DNA from: Chamaecrista fasciculata
Taxonomy: Eukaryota > Streptophyta > Magnoliopsida > Fabales > Fabaceae
Length of the DNA: 64,000 bases
Assembly: GCA_003254925.1 (NCBI GenBank)
Contig: QANZ01032149.1
Location: 62,001 to 126,000 of the forward strand
Reading direction: 5' to 3'
Shown here: positions 22,310 through 36,200 of the stretch, piece after piece
Numbering within the stretch: position 1 is the first letter of the stretch
Layout: the number at the start of each line of letters is the position of its first letter
Made by a program: the position numbers and the translations under genes
Notes under the pieces: generated by a model
Seen by the model: the letters and a program-made list of their open reading frames with translations, nothing else
Databases searched by the model: none
Told to the model about the DNA's origin: nothing

Positions 22310-24730
22310 TGTTAAACTTAAATTCTTTAAAATCTAAAACTTTAGAAAACACGTCTCAAACATTCTATCTTATTCTTTCTTTTTGGCCAAAAACATTCAA
22401 TCTCATCCATTATATATCTCTTTCGTTAACAGTTTTACATTACAACAAATTATTATTAAAATTATATTCTGACCAAAAAATTATTAAAATTATATAGTTT
22501 ACTTCTTTGGTTTAAAAGAAATTAACAAGAGTCAGGTCAAATTATTGAGCTAAGTCGGTTTTGTCACACATAATGCTAAATATTAAATTTAAAGGAGTTA
22601 GGTTTTAAAAATTATTTTAAAATGTTTCTAAAGAATTATTAGTTACTCTATAAATCAAATTAATGTTGTCTAGTTAATTATCACGGACAAAATTGTCATC
22701 TATATGGGAATAAAGAGAAAGTAAATTTGTTAGGAGAAATGGTAAATTAAACTTCTAAAGAAATAAATAAAAAAACTTTAACGTGGTTTGGTGCCTTAAA
22801 AGTAAACTTACTCCATGATCTCGCCAAGGCAAATTAAACTTCACTATTTGTAATTCTTTAACGGAAAAATTACAAACTCTTGTTAATACAATTTTTGAAC
22901 AGAAAAATTATAAATAATCCTTCACAAATGTCACACGGTGACACAACTACCCAAACTTTATTGCACTCTTTAAGATATTTGTATAAGTTTGATACCTTAA
23001 AAGCTCATATCTTACTCCTATTTATACAAGCCTCTCACCCTTTCTCATTTTGTTTTTGTAGTTTAAAATTTAGGTGAGGGAAAACGTCTCAGTCTAGGGT
23101 CAAAGCAGGCATCGGGGGGCTCAACGAGCACAAGAATCGAACCCAAAACATGCAATTATCATGAGCAGAAGGTGACAAAGTGAGCCAAACCTCATTAACC
23201 ACCCTTCCTCATTTAAGTTTGCCCAATATATAAAACTTTCAAATGAAGAAACTCAACAAAATCAAGTGCATTATGAGATATATAAAGTATGCTAAAGTGG
23301 TGCGTTTTATAACTATAACTTTTTTGTTTTGAGATGTAAAAAATGCTACCTTATACGAACAGTAAGATCTGTAAGCAAAATCCAATATTTCATCATAATT
23401 TACACTATGCATAATTTAATATATCCTCTGTCGAAGAAAAAGTAATATGTTAATTATGACTTACCTTTTTCATAAAACCCTTGATTGCCAATAACCACTT
23501 ATCTTTCTCACAAAGGTTTGCTTCATTTTTTCAGGTGGTTCAAATGTATGAAAATTCCATACAATTGCACATTTGTTCACCCTACTTTATTGCCCCACAA
23601 TCAGCCTATTTATTTAACACCTATACGGAGACATCATTAACGCCTTAATAAGTAGAAGTTGAAAGATAACATCCGAAAATAATTTGAACTTTTCTCTTTC
23701 TGATAAGAGCTTCATCAAAACAAATCACCCAACAATTTAAGAAAATTGTGTTTATCAATAGTCATGATTGCTCAATTCATATGCATAGTCTCAGAAGTTT
23801 CAAATTCACATTTGTTTTCGCCATCTGGGTTTTAATTAATCAGTGTGCATAATTGTTTGACTTTAAACTTCCCTTTGTGGCTTTGTTAAGAAGGTAATTG
23901 GCTAACTAGCATTTTCATGACTTTATGAAGAAGATAAGTCATATGAACTCATCATTCTTTATTCATATATCAAGTTAACAACTATTAATTGAACAAACAT
24001 TAATTCAATAATGCAATAATTTTTTCTTTGGTGAAATAATGCTATAAATTTGAATGGTTAATGGTGGTGTTTGGTGTTTTTATAAATTTGTATAAATTAT
24101 AAAAAATTAGAAATGAATTACTCACAATTAAATTATAAGGATTAAATATATTTATTATAACCAATTTCAAAATAAAAATAAAATTTAGTCCAAATGTATA
24201 GGATAAATGAGTCTTTGATCAAATAATAAAAGAGTAAACTAAATATATTTATAGACTAAACAGTATACCATTTTAATTTTCTAGAGACTAAAAAACATAT
24301 CATTTTGATCTTTCAAAAATTAAATATGTATTTTAGTCTTTCGGATATCGAGTTGTCACTTATGTGATATTTTAGGGACCAAATTATTAGTTTATTAATA
24401 ATAAAATGTCCACGTGCGCAAAGCACTGCCCGGCGCATGTTAGAGCAGCACCCATTGTGGGCCATAATAAAATCTGGATGAGGATGTCTTTTTTTAAATA
24501 CTAACAAATTTAGATTAGGATAATCAAAGGGAGTAAGTAGTACGTGGAAAAAGGTCAGTTGCGTTGACCAGTAAAGATCATCACATGCCATAAATTAACA
24601 TCATCAGAGTCGTCCAGTTTCCAAAAAGTCCTACCACAGTCAACAAAAATTAAAAGTCTACATATTCAAGGGTCTTGATGATCTCAAGCGTAAGATAGTA
24701 GAATAAACATGGGAGTAGGCTCTAATAATG
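22310..24730. other. Intergenic AT-rich DNA with repeat debris
   Basis: No gene is visible. The tract around 22,780-22,920 ('acgtggtttggtgcc...gatctcgccaagg') resembles one at 36,190-36,310 inside a phosphatase intron and is probably shared LTR-type debris. The tract 24,230-24,390 contains 'tagtctttcggatat' and 'agggaccaaattattag' phrases of the dispersed TIR repeats. Confidence 0.5.
23085..23215 (-). mobile_element. Possible tRNA-derived SINE fragment
   Basis: On the minus strand a box A-like TGGCTCACTTTG is followed about 45 bases later by a box B-like GGTTCGATTCTTG, the pol III promoter layout of tRNA-derived SINEs. No target duplication or tail could be fixed, so it may equally be another repeat. 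Confidence 0.35.
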
Positions 24731-24853
24731 TTGCAGTTATATGAGAGAGAGAGAGAGTGAAATTTGATTGTATAGTCTTCTTGTCCTCATCAGAGTAACA
24801 GAGAGAGAGAAAAAAAAAAAAGAGAACTAGAGAGAGAGAGAGAGTGTGTGTTA

Positions 24854-27636
24854 ATGGCGGCCATGGAAGATAGTCCACGAAGCCCAGAAGCGAAGCTAGG
24901 TATGAGAGTGGAGGATCTATGGGACATTCAGGAGCCACAACTAAGTCCTAACGAGAAGCTCAACGCTTGCTTCGAAAGCATCCCTGTATCTGCTTTCCCT
25001 CCGGTTCCTTCAAACCAAGGTAATCAATGATTGAATTATTTCGCTTATGATCATGCGATCATCGAAGCCATGCCTGAGATATATGATTCAATAATTGAAT
25101 GTGATGATGTTTGATTTTGATTCTATACGGATGAAAGTTTATTTGAAACAATACACGATACCTGCTTGATGAATTGACGCACTCATTATAGTGGTCTCAT
25201 ATAGCCTTTTTAGTTTCTTATTTTCTTTCTCTGTTCTTGGCTTATGCCTCAACATGTAAACTTTTTTTTTTTTTTGTGTTCATTTAGTGATTGAGATAAA
25301 GTCAGACGCCACTCTACCGGAAGCTGTTGAAATTTTGGCTCACCACAATCTTTTTAGCGCACCTGTGGTGGATGTTGACGCGCCTGAAGGCGCTAGTTGG
25401 ATTGATAGATACATCGGAATAGTTGAGTTTGCAGGAATTGCCGTGTGGATTCTGCATCAGGTTGGCATACCGATTTACCTGGCTACATGGAACTTATCAA
25501 AACAGTTAGGCAAAATAAATAAATAAAAATGCAAGTGGATTTCATAACTTTGGATCTGGTTTGGTTTTTGTTTCCGAGGAATTTAGTGGAGGACATAGAA
25601 CTTACAAAATATTAATTAGTTTTTTTTTTGTCTTTTCTACCATTTCTTGATTTTTCACGTGCTAGTACGGCTGACTGATTGAATTTAGTTACTACTACTT
25701 TGTCTGGTTACATTTCCTCGTTTTCTTGAATTTGTCAGGAAAAGAAAAATCAATAATCATTTTTTGCTATGCTCTTTAGTTTCTGAACAACTAACCATGT
25801 TATTAATGTTTATGAAAACTTTGTGGAAAAGATTGAGCTTTTTCTTTAATTTCTCCTGATGCAATCTTTGAGGCCCCCATTTAATTATGCTCCGCATTTT
25901 TAAGAGTAATACATTGCTACAATATTGAGTAAAGGGAAGAGTGATACTGACGCTTTCTTGTTGTTGTAGTTCTATTCGATGCTTTGGTTTTCACGCTAAG
26001 CCAATTTTATAATTGATTTCTTTGACAGTCTGAACCTCCATCTCCTAGAAGTCCATCCAATGGAAATGCGATTGCAGCTGCGGCTAATGGATTGAATTTT
26101 GCTCTAGAACTTGGGGCCTTAGGCCTTGGATCTGCTGCGACAACCTCAGGCAACTTTTTTGAGGATCTGACTTCTTCAAAATTTTATAAGAATACCAAGG
26201 TTGTTTTGTTCCCTTCACAATAACAAGAAATTCTTTTAATTGGTTGTTGATCCATCTCTTCACTTGGTTTGATTTAATGGTGTTTCATTAGCTAACGCTT
26301 TAGCATACAGGTTTCTGATATTTCAGGATCGTTCCGATGGGCCCCATTTCTTCCTTTGCAGGGATCAAACTCATTTCTGACCATGCTCTTGCTACTTTCC
26401 AAGTACAATATGACAAGTGTTCCTGTGGTAGATTTGGGTGAAGGAAGAATTGATAATGTTATTACACAGTCTGGCGTTATTCATATGTTGGCAGAGTGTG
26501 CCGGGCTTCAGTGGTTTGAGAGTTGGGGAACAAAGAAACTATCTGAAGTTGGTCTTCCTGTGATGACACCTGATCGTATCATCAAGGTGTGTAATTGTCT
26601 TAAGATGGAGTTTCGAGTCAGCGGATAGGAAATGGGGAACATTATTATCTTCTCACCATTATGAGCTACAATACTATGTAATGCAATTTTACATAGCCAA
26701 CTCTTTTTGCATCATGCCTTCGTTGCAATAACTGTCCAGCCCTTGCATAAATTTCCTTGCCCAAAAAAAATTGCATAGGCAAAATACATAAATTTATCTA
26801 GTGTGCTTTAGGATGGTATACTTTACTTGCAATGTGTTTCACTGTTCTCAAATACATCCATTTTGGGTTTCCACAATCCCATTACATCTTGAGTTAGCTT
26901 TACCTGATGTCTTAAAGCATAAACTTGTACACCTCAGTTTATCTGAACACAGCTTTAAATCAGGACATGCTCTTTGATTTTCCCTTTCAAGTATAGTGAT
27001 CATTATTGATCTTTGCAATGGATGATTTTTCTTCTTTTTAGGTTTATGAGGATGAACCTGTCCTTCAAGCGTTTAAATTGATGAGGAAAAAGAGAATTGG
27101 AGGGGTACCTGTAATTGAAAGGGGTAGCAGTAGGGCTGTGGGTAATATAAGCCTACGAGATGTTCAATTCTTGTTAACCGCTCCAGAAATTTACCATGAT
27201 TACAGGTTTGATTTCACATCTGATCTCTTGTATTGAATTTGTTTAACCTGCATATTTCCATTACCCATCTCTTATCTTATTTCTTTTGTTTTCAAATTGG
27301 TTACATTACATACTCATTGGTGGTTTTTATAATGACAGAGCTATTACAGTAAAAGACTTCCTGACAGCTGTTAGAAGCCATTTGGAGAAGCATAAAGAGT
27401 CCTTCCCAATATTAGGCGAATTGGTTACATGCAAAAGGAACTGCACAATCAAAGAGTTGATTCAATTGCTTGACCTTAAGAAGATTCATCGGGTCTATGT
27501 TGTAAATGATGATGGCAATCTGGAAGGAGTGATCACACTCCGAGATATTATATCAAGGCTTGTACATGAGCCCCGTGGCTATTTTGGCGATTTCTTTGAT
27601 GGTGTTCTTCCCCTTCCTCCAAACAGCCGAGTTTAA
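24854..27636 (+). CDS. KING1: SnRK1 regulatory subunit gamma-1-like, four CBS motifs
   Basis: Six exons (24854-25019, 25288-25460, 26029-26199, 26311-26586, 27042-27205, 27339-27636) give 415 residues. The start MAAMEDSPRSPEAKLGM and LNACFESIPVSAFP match the plant KIN-gamma family. CBS1 is at ~58-113 (SDATLPEAVEILAHHNLFSA, then WIDRYIGIVEFAGIAVWILH), CBS2 ~187-250 (MTSVPVVDLGEGRIDNVITQ), CBS3 ~265-315 (LQAFKLMRKKRIGGVPVIE) and CBS4 ~345-400 (VYVVNDDGNLEGVITLRDII). Paired CBS motifs make Bateman modules that bind adenine nucleotides. The family interacts with the SnRK1 energy-sensing kinase, although plant SnRK1 mainly uses the KIN-beta-gamma subunit, so the role in the complex is less certain. 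An Ala/Gly/Ser-rich linker (exon 3) separates CBS1 and CBS2. A GA-rich leader lies at 24,740-24,850. An in-frame GTG just upstream is not used because ATG at 24854 gives the family N-terminus. Confidence 0.94.
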
Positions 27637-29213
27637 CAGTGAAGAATAAATAACCCTTTGAGTTCCAACCATATAAGTTCTGTTTTCTGGGTAAAAAATA
27701 TAGATTGATCTCTGCTTCTCACAAAGGATTGAAGATGGTGGACTTAAAAAATCCTGTAACATAGTCTGTTTGTAAGTTCCTTGCATCTAGTTAACCAGTG
27801 TGTTGGTGAGATTTTCTGTAAATTCTGCTTTTACCATGAAGTTTGCTGACTCTTTGTGTTAAGAGTAGGCTCCTTCTTCAACCGCTTGTACTTTCTGTAT
27901 GATGATTCTCGTTTGCTATGAAGAGCTCGCCTTGGAGCCACTTGGTTAAAAGATCCCCAATGGCTTGCGACAGGGGAAAACTTGCAGACAATCTTATCAC
28001 AACCATATGGAACCATTCTGCTTGAGTGTTTATTTGGTATAACATGTAACTTTCATTTCCACCAAGGACTGCTATTTCAGTTATAATATTAATAACACAT
28101 GGTTATGTTATGTTTCTGCTAGGTTCATGTTGGAATAAGGTCAGTGATTGGTGAAGCAACCGGCTATTTAATCGTTAACTTTGTAAGTGCCCCAAAGGGA
28201 TCAAAAAAGAAAATATCGTTTTTAAAAAATTAAAACATCAAAGAAGGCAAGCCTCCTAGCTTGCTTTTTGCTGAGCTTGGAAAAACAGAAGAGAGCAGTA
28301 AATTAGCAAGCAGTCTTGGTTAGCTCCTCAATACCTGGAAAATGGAAAATGACTGCTTCTTAACACTTGTTGATTTTCCTTGTTGCTTCCTCTGAGCATT
28401 TTGCTAATCCAAGTGATACTGATGGTCATGACTCATGAAAGTCTGGGAAGATGTTGTGTTTTTTCTACTGTTTCATTGTTGTCACCTAAGAACACTAGGC
28501 AGAACCATAATCAATTTAAGTTTTTAAGTCACAGATTGACTAACCGCTATATGTAGTCTTTTTTACCTTAATCTTTTTCTCTGTTTGATTGATGCTTATT
28601 TCGTAGGAGTCTCCGCTATGGTGGCATTCAGAAATTCATAAAATTTCTTACTGCTGCTCGTGTTGATACACAAGATTGTAAAAGTAATACTGGTTAGCAT
28701 GCATTATAATTGGATTTGTGGAGTCTAAATCGCATCTAAAGAAAATGACAGGAGGAAAAAAAAAAACGCGACCAAACTAAGATAAATTCGTGAATTGCAT
28801 GCAAGATTGTTAACCCGAATGGCACTTTGGAAAAGAAGGTTGTTGCTTATATATGTCTTAATAGTACCGTCGCATCAGTCAATGTACTACTAGAATTGAA
28901 CCGATTAACTATTAATTAGCTTTTAGATACACGACCGCAACAGATTAACCAAAAATGGATAAGTAATGGCAAAATTTGGGATGTCCACATACAAAGGTAA
29001 GAAGCACTAGTTTGTCAATTGTCATCAGCTAAAACATAAATCACATGAATCCAGTGTGTAATATCAAGTACCTAAACATTGCACTCGTCTGACCACACAA
29101 GGCATAAGCCATCCTTTCTCCAATTCACATCAGTATCACAAAATAAAAGTAGAGAATAGCCTCTTAACATCTAAAGTATTTTCTGGTCATTTGACAATTC
29201 GAAACCAAAGTAT
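27637..29213. other. KING1 3' UTR and intergenic DNA
   Basis: The first 400-500 bases are probably 3' UTR. The rest shows no gene, no clear repeat termini and only short frames. Confidence 0.5.
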
Positions 29214-30058
29214 TCATGGCCTCGGTGGGGGCTGATTTGGGAGAATATAGCCGAGCCCATTAACTAAAATGTAGTCATCATGTTTTAGAATCAGTATTAA
29301 TGCAGGGCTTGGCAACTTACGGTAGGAATTCTGAAATTTTTCTTGACTCAGCTTGATTGAAGCAGCCGCATTAATCATGTCATTATCGGAATTGTCAACT
29401 TCCATTATTGCCTTTTGTTTACTGGGGACACCCCAATCGAACTCATGATTAGAGCCAGAGTATGATGCTGGATTCCGATTAAGACGTTGCCTCTTTCTAG
29501 CTCTAGCTCTCTTGTACTTACAAAGTTCCGACTTTCTTTTCTTAGAAATCTCGTCATCAAGTTTAGGGTCAACTGCTATGTATATGAATTGAGGCTCAAA
29601 TGTAACCCTCTTCCTGATGGACTTTTTTGCTACACAGTCAGCCCAAAAAAGAAAAGAGAAATGAGGGTATAGTGGAAATACTAGATAATTGACCAATGTT
29701 TGAGAGGGGTGGATAAGGGTATAATTGGCCCAATACTTAAAAGCCTTTCCTGATTGTTGTTGAAGATTCACGATCGCAAAACTAATGGGTCCATCCTCAT
29801 CAACTTGAAATGCAGCTAGACCTATATGGGCTTGGGCACAATGTAGTACAATGGGATCATTATAATCCTCATATTCCATGAGCTTTGTTTGATCTTCGGC
29901 CCACTTCGCCAGCTGCTTTAGGAAGAAGTCTTCAATTTGTGGCCACAAAGATACCCACATTTCAAGAGAGTTTATGTGAACCAATTTGAGTGGGCTTGAT
30001 GGCTGGCGCAAATCTGAAGGCATCTTGCATCCACTAACTAAGAGATTAGAAGTGTCCT
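29214..30058 (-). CDS. Hypothetical protein with basic NLS-like region (5' end uncertain)
   Basis: An open frame of about 280 codons begins after an acceptor-like TTAATGCAG at 30059; the apparent ATG overlaps that acceptor. A safer internal start is ATG at 30023 (MPSDLRQPSSPLKL). I recognise no domain. Visible features are a region rich in Trp/Phe (MWVSLWPQIEDFFLKQLAKW), a strongly basic stretch KKRKSELCKYKRARARKRQR at the centre that could be a nuclear localisation signal, and a Pro-rich end. About 100 bases from GTATTGGG (near 29,735) to GTGTAG (near 29,634) have intron-like ends and would remove a Tyr/Phe-rich stretch in the middle. A GTAAGA donor at 30,540 could end an upstream exon, but that exon has an in-frame stop, so it may be non-coding. 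It could also be a decaying gene. Confidence 0.45.
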
Positions 30059-30062
30059 GCAT

Positions 30063-31197
30063 TAATATATAGAGTGATTAATGTGACTATGAGAGTAACA
30101 TTAAATTCCTGACACACCACTTCTTTAAACACTTTAATCATTCATTATTTCTGGTATCAGCATTATTTCAAGATCTTGTGGCCAGAATCGCAATATTCCT
30201 TCTCAAATATATTCACATACACGATACAAGTATGCAACACAAGACATGCATGGTAATGTACGTACATAGCTAACATAAACAGTAAAGGGAAGGCCAGTCA
30301 CTTTAAATGATTGTTTTAGCCTCCAGCTGTATTTCTTAGGACATAGATTCCGAGTTGACATTTGACACAATATAAAACGTGATAAAAATTGATCAATTAT
30401 AATAGAAAGATAATATTATATTCTCGTATGATCAATCTGTTGGGATTAAAGAATTCTCAACACAATCATAACAAAAAGAGAATATAAATCAAGTTTATAA
30501 ATTAAAAAATATTATAATAAAGATATAAAAAAATCTTACCTGTATATATATTATCACAAGTGAGTAGTGACTATTGTGTCTTTACGCCCGCCTAATGAAT
30601 TCGATCCGCATGCAAACACTCCCTCACCCTTAATTCATTTGCTTGCTTCCTTTCTTTATTTTCATCAAGATTTGGTCGACTTCTTTAATAGTTCACTTTC
30701 AATTAATACCGAGGTAATTAACACACTTTCATTTCATCTTCTTGCTCATTCTTGAAACTCATAATATGCAACTAGCAATCTTCACAAAGCAAAAACAACT
30801 AACACAATTGAAATCAGAGAAGAGTGTGGAGGCACAACACAACCTACCAAAACAATAAGAGAGCCAACGTGACAATCTCGAAGCTCCTCCTGCTAGCTAG
30901 CTAGGCCTCGATCACCTTCGATCATTCGTCTGCCAATTCAACTTCGATCCCCAAAATTAAACGACCCTTCGTCTGGTAATTAAGACTTATATATTGGTTT
31001 TAGTACGTTCATATATGTGTTTGTCTTCGATGCATGCATTATATATATTATATATATCAACTCTTGTTATTACTAGTAAATAGTACGGGCACTAACTGAC
31101 TAGTCGTTATTAGTTACAACAATAACTAATAGTTAACAACAGATTAACTATAACCAACTATTATTGTTACTCCTCCAATCCCTGGAATTGGAAACAC
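30063..31197. other. Intergenic DNA, possible upstream exon of the hypothetical gene
   Basis: A minus-strand CAG|GTAAGA donor at about 30,540 could mark a leader exon of the neighbouring gene. Nothing else coding is visible, and 31,040-31,150 is AT-rich. Confidence 0.4.
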
Positions 31198-31200
31198 TTA

Positions 31201-32101
31201 GGGTGTGTTTGGATTAGAAGTAGGTAATGAAATGATGATTTTATGTAATGAAATGGTAATGAGAAAATTAGGTAATGAAAATGGTGTTTGGATTAGTTTG
31301 AGATGTAATGAAAAAAATAGGATGTGAAATTATGAAAAATGGTATGTAATGATTGTGGTTGGTTGAAATAAATATATGGGTTTTTTTAAATTGTATAGGG
31401 GTAGAATTGATAATTGATAATGGAAATAGATAGAAATAAAAAAATAATATTTTGACTTTTTGGTTGTGGTGGTTATGAAATGAAATGGTAATGAAATTGT
31501 CTNNNNNNNNNNNNNNNNNNNNNNNNNNNNNNNNNNNNNNNNNNNNNNNNNNNNNNNNNNNNNNNNNNNNNNNNNNNNNNNNNNNNNNNNNNNNNNNNNN
31601 NNNNNNNNNNNNNNNNNNNNNNNNNNNNNNNNNNNNNNNNNNNNNNNNNNNNNNNNNNNNNNNNNNNNNNNNNNNNNNNNNNNNNNNNNNNNNNNNNNNN
31701 NNNNNNNNNNNNNNNNNNNNNNNNNNNNNNNNNNNNNNNNNNNNNNNNNNNNNNNNNNNNNNNNNNNNNNNNNNNNNNNNNNNNNNNNNNNNNNNNNNNN
31801 NNNNNTATATATATATTATAATTATAAAATATATATGTGAGAGAGAGAGGGGGTGAATAAGAAAAAAAAGAAGAAAAAAGAAAAAATGATGAGTGGAGAG
31901 AGAAAGTTGTAAGTGTAATAAATGAGGGTATTGAAAATTACTATTTTGTTAAATAGTTATTTTATATTTGTATTAGAGTATAGGTAATTATAGGTATTTG
32001 AGTAGGAGTATGTTAGTATTTGGATATGAAATATGTAATGAAATGAGTTTGTAATGAAATGATATTTTTGTAATGACTTTATAATTGCAAAACAAACACC
32101 C
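31201..32101. mobile_element. Tourist-like TIR element with internal assembly gap
   Basis: The left end GGGTGTGTTTGGATTAG and the complement of the right end GGGTGTTTGTTTTGC are related. The flanks are TTA (31198-31200) and ATA (32102-32104), a near-duplication. The interior holds GTAATGAAATG repeats, and two segments (31318-31410 and about 31,900-32,010) are clearly homologous to 12,275-12,370 and 13,560-13,680 of the first Tourist-like element. A 303-base N gap (31503-31805) is followed by (TA)n and GA runs. There is no transposase. Confidence 0.7.
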
Positions 32102-32104
32102 ATA

Positions 32105-33247
32105 TAGCACTGTAGATGAAGTTATATAATAAAAATGGGGATAATGAAAAGATAATGGAGTTGTAATGCACACCCGAGGCACTTAATCGACGGCTATACC
32201 CTTCACATTTGTGTTGTGTGTGTGATGTGAAGTACTTTTGTGAGGTTCATTTCGTGGATCGAAGCTTGCTTGGTGGGCTGAAGTGTGGGCCAGGCCCATC
32301 ATAGTTGGTTAGTCGATATTAGTGTCGACACAATGTATTTACATATGTCTATCACGTCACGAATCAATTCGGACGTCTTCTCTTTTTTTTTTTTTTATCA
32401 GAAATTCGAACGTCTTCTCTAAGTTTGAGTAATTTGAACAATGTTGTTAGTCTCAAAGACAAACTGTGTGATTACCTCAAAAATGAACAAAGCACTCAAC
32501 TATATAACTCTCAGATGATATATATGGTATGAGTCTTTTGAGTGCGTATGTTAGAACGACATGACAGAAGAAATGATTAATTAAAAAAGAGAGAAAATAT
32601 TAGAAAAAGAAGACGTGATGAGTGAAGCAAAGCAGAGAGGTATTGTTGGTCAATGGATGATGGCATGATGGTATTTCATGAGTCCTTAATTAGTATATAG
32701 AGATCAGAAGGGAACAATTAATTATTAACTGCTCCATATAATATTCATACGTGAGATAACAATTAATAGTGGGAACTAGAACACCTTATCTCCTACCATT
32801 CCTCTATTCTGCTTCTTAATTATATCTTTTTAATTTTCGGATTCTATTTTTTTTAATATTTTATGTTTGTTTGTTTATGCAGTATAGACAATATACTTTG
32901 AATAAAACCTTAATCTGATTGTACCTCGATCGTTAGGGTGAGTTGAGATTGTCTCCAACATTTCTATTTATTTCTTTATTATCTCACTACCCAAAAAAAA
33001 AAGAAAAGTCTTTAGATAGATATAGGATCTTTGGAACAATTACTTGTTAGAAGTGTAGTAAAACAACCCTTCCTATCTAATAGCTATTACTTAGTTTTTA
33101 GATACATCATACATGACCTCAACAGATTTACTATAGATATTTAAATTCATCTCTCATGTCCCAAATAATATGCTATTTTTTTTCTGGGTACCCAAAAAAC
33201 ATGGATAAATTCATCTCTCAGACCACGAGTGCATATTGGTACTCGTT
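32105..33247. other. Intergenic DNA downstream of the first phosphatase gene
   Basis: AT-rich with no gene or clear mobile-element ends. The last few hundred bases are the 3' flank of the minus-strand phosphatase. Confidence 0.5.
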
Positions 33248-36200
33248 TTAGATAGCTAAGGTGGTTTTCTCACAACCATCGTGGACACAAGCTAAGACAT
33301 CTCTGTAGTCCCTAGAAATGGTGAAAGAGTCATACACTTTTCCATCACTACTTCTTTTGTACTCCCAAAGCAGATATGAGTGATTGAAGGCTGTCAATTT
33401 TCCAAAACCATAGTCACGATCTCTGAAAATACTCCAAACTGGTATTACTTTGCTGTAATCTGACAAGTGGCTTCCTCCTCCTCCAACAACAATGTGAAAT
33501 GTTCCATTCACAGTTCCAGAATAGTTGGATTTTAGCGAATTCACACAATGGTTCTGCATCAAGTACATTCGGATCATTAGAAAAACAGCATGGAATTGGT
33601 GACCTTTCTAAATCTAGTTAACAAAAGATTGACAGGCTAATATATTAAAAGTTGAATATACTTATAAAAGAGATCTATCTAAAGTTTACCATGGAGAACT
33701 GATTAAAAGCTCAGCAATGGGAGACAGTTGTCAACTACATTCATTTTTCAGTTTCAAAACTAGGGAACAATTGAAATGCATGGGGATTCCATGAATCATT
33801 AATCACAGTACCTGATAAATGGGGCAAGATCTTTCATAGTTATGGACGTGGCCATAAAATGCAATGTCTACTTTGTACTTCTGCCAGAGACCTTGCAAAC
33901 TTTCCCTCCCCATGGGCTCTTCAAATGAGCCCTCCAAGCCATACCAACTATTAGAGGAATAACCAAGCACGCGATGAGCAGAAAAGATCAACCATGGTTG
34001 TTTTTGCCTATCTACTGTGGCAAGACAATGCTCAATGAATTTGTACTGCTCTGATCCTTCTCTCCAGTCATGCTCACTATCAGCAATACAGAATCGAAAC
34101 ATACCATAATCTACTTTGTACCTGCATATTTCCGCTTTCCCCATTTAATTTAGATGCATTCCATTAACTGCAGAAATCACTACTAGAAAAAAGAGATCAA
34201 AAGAAGTGCAACAAATCCTAGTGATGCTCCATGGTCCCAAAAAATGCAGACTATCGGTTTCTCTTTATTTATTTATTTGATTAATTGCAGTTGAAAAAGA
34301 AAGTTTTGCAGCTTGACAGTAAAAAGTTGGCTTAGTGAGGATTTAAATTTATCATAGACTATCTAACCTCACGTCATATGCTCAATCCTATCACTAGACC
34401 AACCCCAAAGGTAACATTCTGTAACATCTATATGCTGAATTGCATGTTTATTTTGGATCAAAGCAAAGACTAACTTACCAAAATTTGGCTCTATTCTCAG
34501 CAGGAACATAATACATCGTTTCAGCCAGGACTCCACATTCTCCACCTGAATCATCGGTGTCAAAAAAGGATCCTGTATTTGGCCAATCACGTTCATGATT
34601 ACCACTGCAGTATGAATAATTCAATATTGTTCATTTTCATAATAGTACGTAAATTTAGATGTCTCTGATGGAGAAGAAAAATAATGATTTAAATGTGGAT
34701 ACAAAGAAAGAAATGGCAAATAGATGAACCTTGCAACCATATATGGCACTGCTGACGAAATTGGTGCCACTTGAGCTGTGAATTGGTCCCACTGTGAGAT
34801 GTATCCATTTGCATATGGCATATCTCCAATGTGGAAAACTACGTCAAAATTTTCTAAATCCTTGATGAGTTGGTCAGTAGTGTTTAATGAACCAGGTTGG
34901 TAATTAGCATACTCGTTTGACCCATCACGCTCACCCTAAAAGATATAGAAGTAAAAAATTGAGTTTTGCTCGTTATGTCATTCATGCTAATGCACACTTG
35001 AAGAAAAAAAATTCAATAGTTGAAAAAAGAAAAAAGTGTAAAATCATTCCTCTCGGAACTGATCATTATCAAACTAATTGTTTGGAAAACTGAGAAAATG
35101 GATTGTCATCAGTGGATGCAACAGAAAGTCAATGATTTTTATAACTGTTCGGATAGCAAGTTGAAGTTCAATTCCTATCTAGGTTGAGAAATATTACTAA
35201 AAAATTTGAAGTAGAGAAAGCTTCCACATGACAATTTAGAACATATGTATAGTGAGAGGAACAATAATAAAGAGATTGAGATGGAGACATCTGAGGTAGA
35301 TAGGAAACTGCATCATTATTTACTTAAATATTTCAATATAATATTCTTAGAGAAGACATGACGATATAGTCAGATTAATAGGTAAATATGTTGAAAGCTT
35401 CAGTCGATTTGCTTGAAAAAGCCATCACTGTCAAAGCAGTTTATCTTGTCTAAATATAAACCCTGCAGTTATACTTTTAGTTTGACCATTACACGATTTA
35501 CTCCAAAAAACAATTTTTTTTTTCAATATTGCTTCTACTTTTGTAAGGTTTTCAGTGATCAATATACCTTTCCCATGTCACCAAATATGATGATACGCTG
35601 TAATGAGTTCTGTCCAGGATATGGCGGTCCCTTGAATGAATAAAGCTCGCTCCAGACGTAGGAACCATTAGACAGCATATGTCCCAATCTGTAACTGTAT
35701 CTGAATTTAAAAGTAAAAAATCTTTAAGATCAATTAGTAGCAAATCTTTGTAGGTTCATCAACATAAAAGGATAGATACATACACAAAATTTGGCCACAG
35801 GTTTTTAAGGAAACTAGTGTGTATAAAACCAGGATCACGCCAGCCAATAGTCCGAGCAGGTGCACCTGTAGAATAAAGAATCATCTTCATTGTGCATGAC
35901 ATCTATTTAAGAGCCTGCTATAGTGCTATTGATCTCATAAATTCTGAAGAGAGTTTTCGTGCGTCCTAGCTCAACATATATATGTGACTCATGAGTTTCC
36001 AATTTAAGTGTTTAAGTGCTCAAGGAAACATCTGCCTAAAGCAGTGTTAAATTAAGGATTGTAAGTTTTCTTTTAATGGCAATCTAATATGTACTACTGG
36101 AAATATACTATAGAGCACAGTGTTAGACGGAAGCACAATACCGCAATCACAAAAAATAAAGAGAAAAACATGGAGGAACACATAAAAATTTTAACATAGT

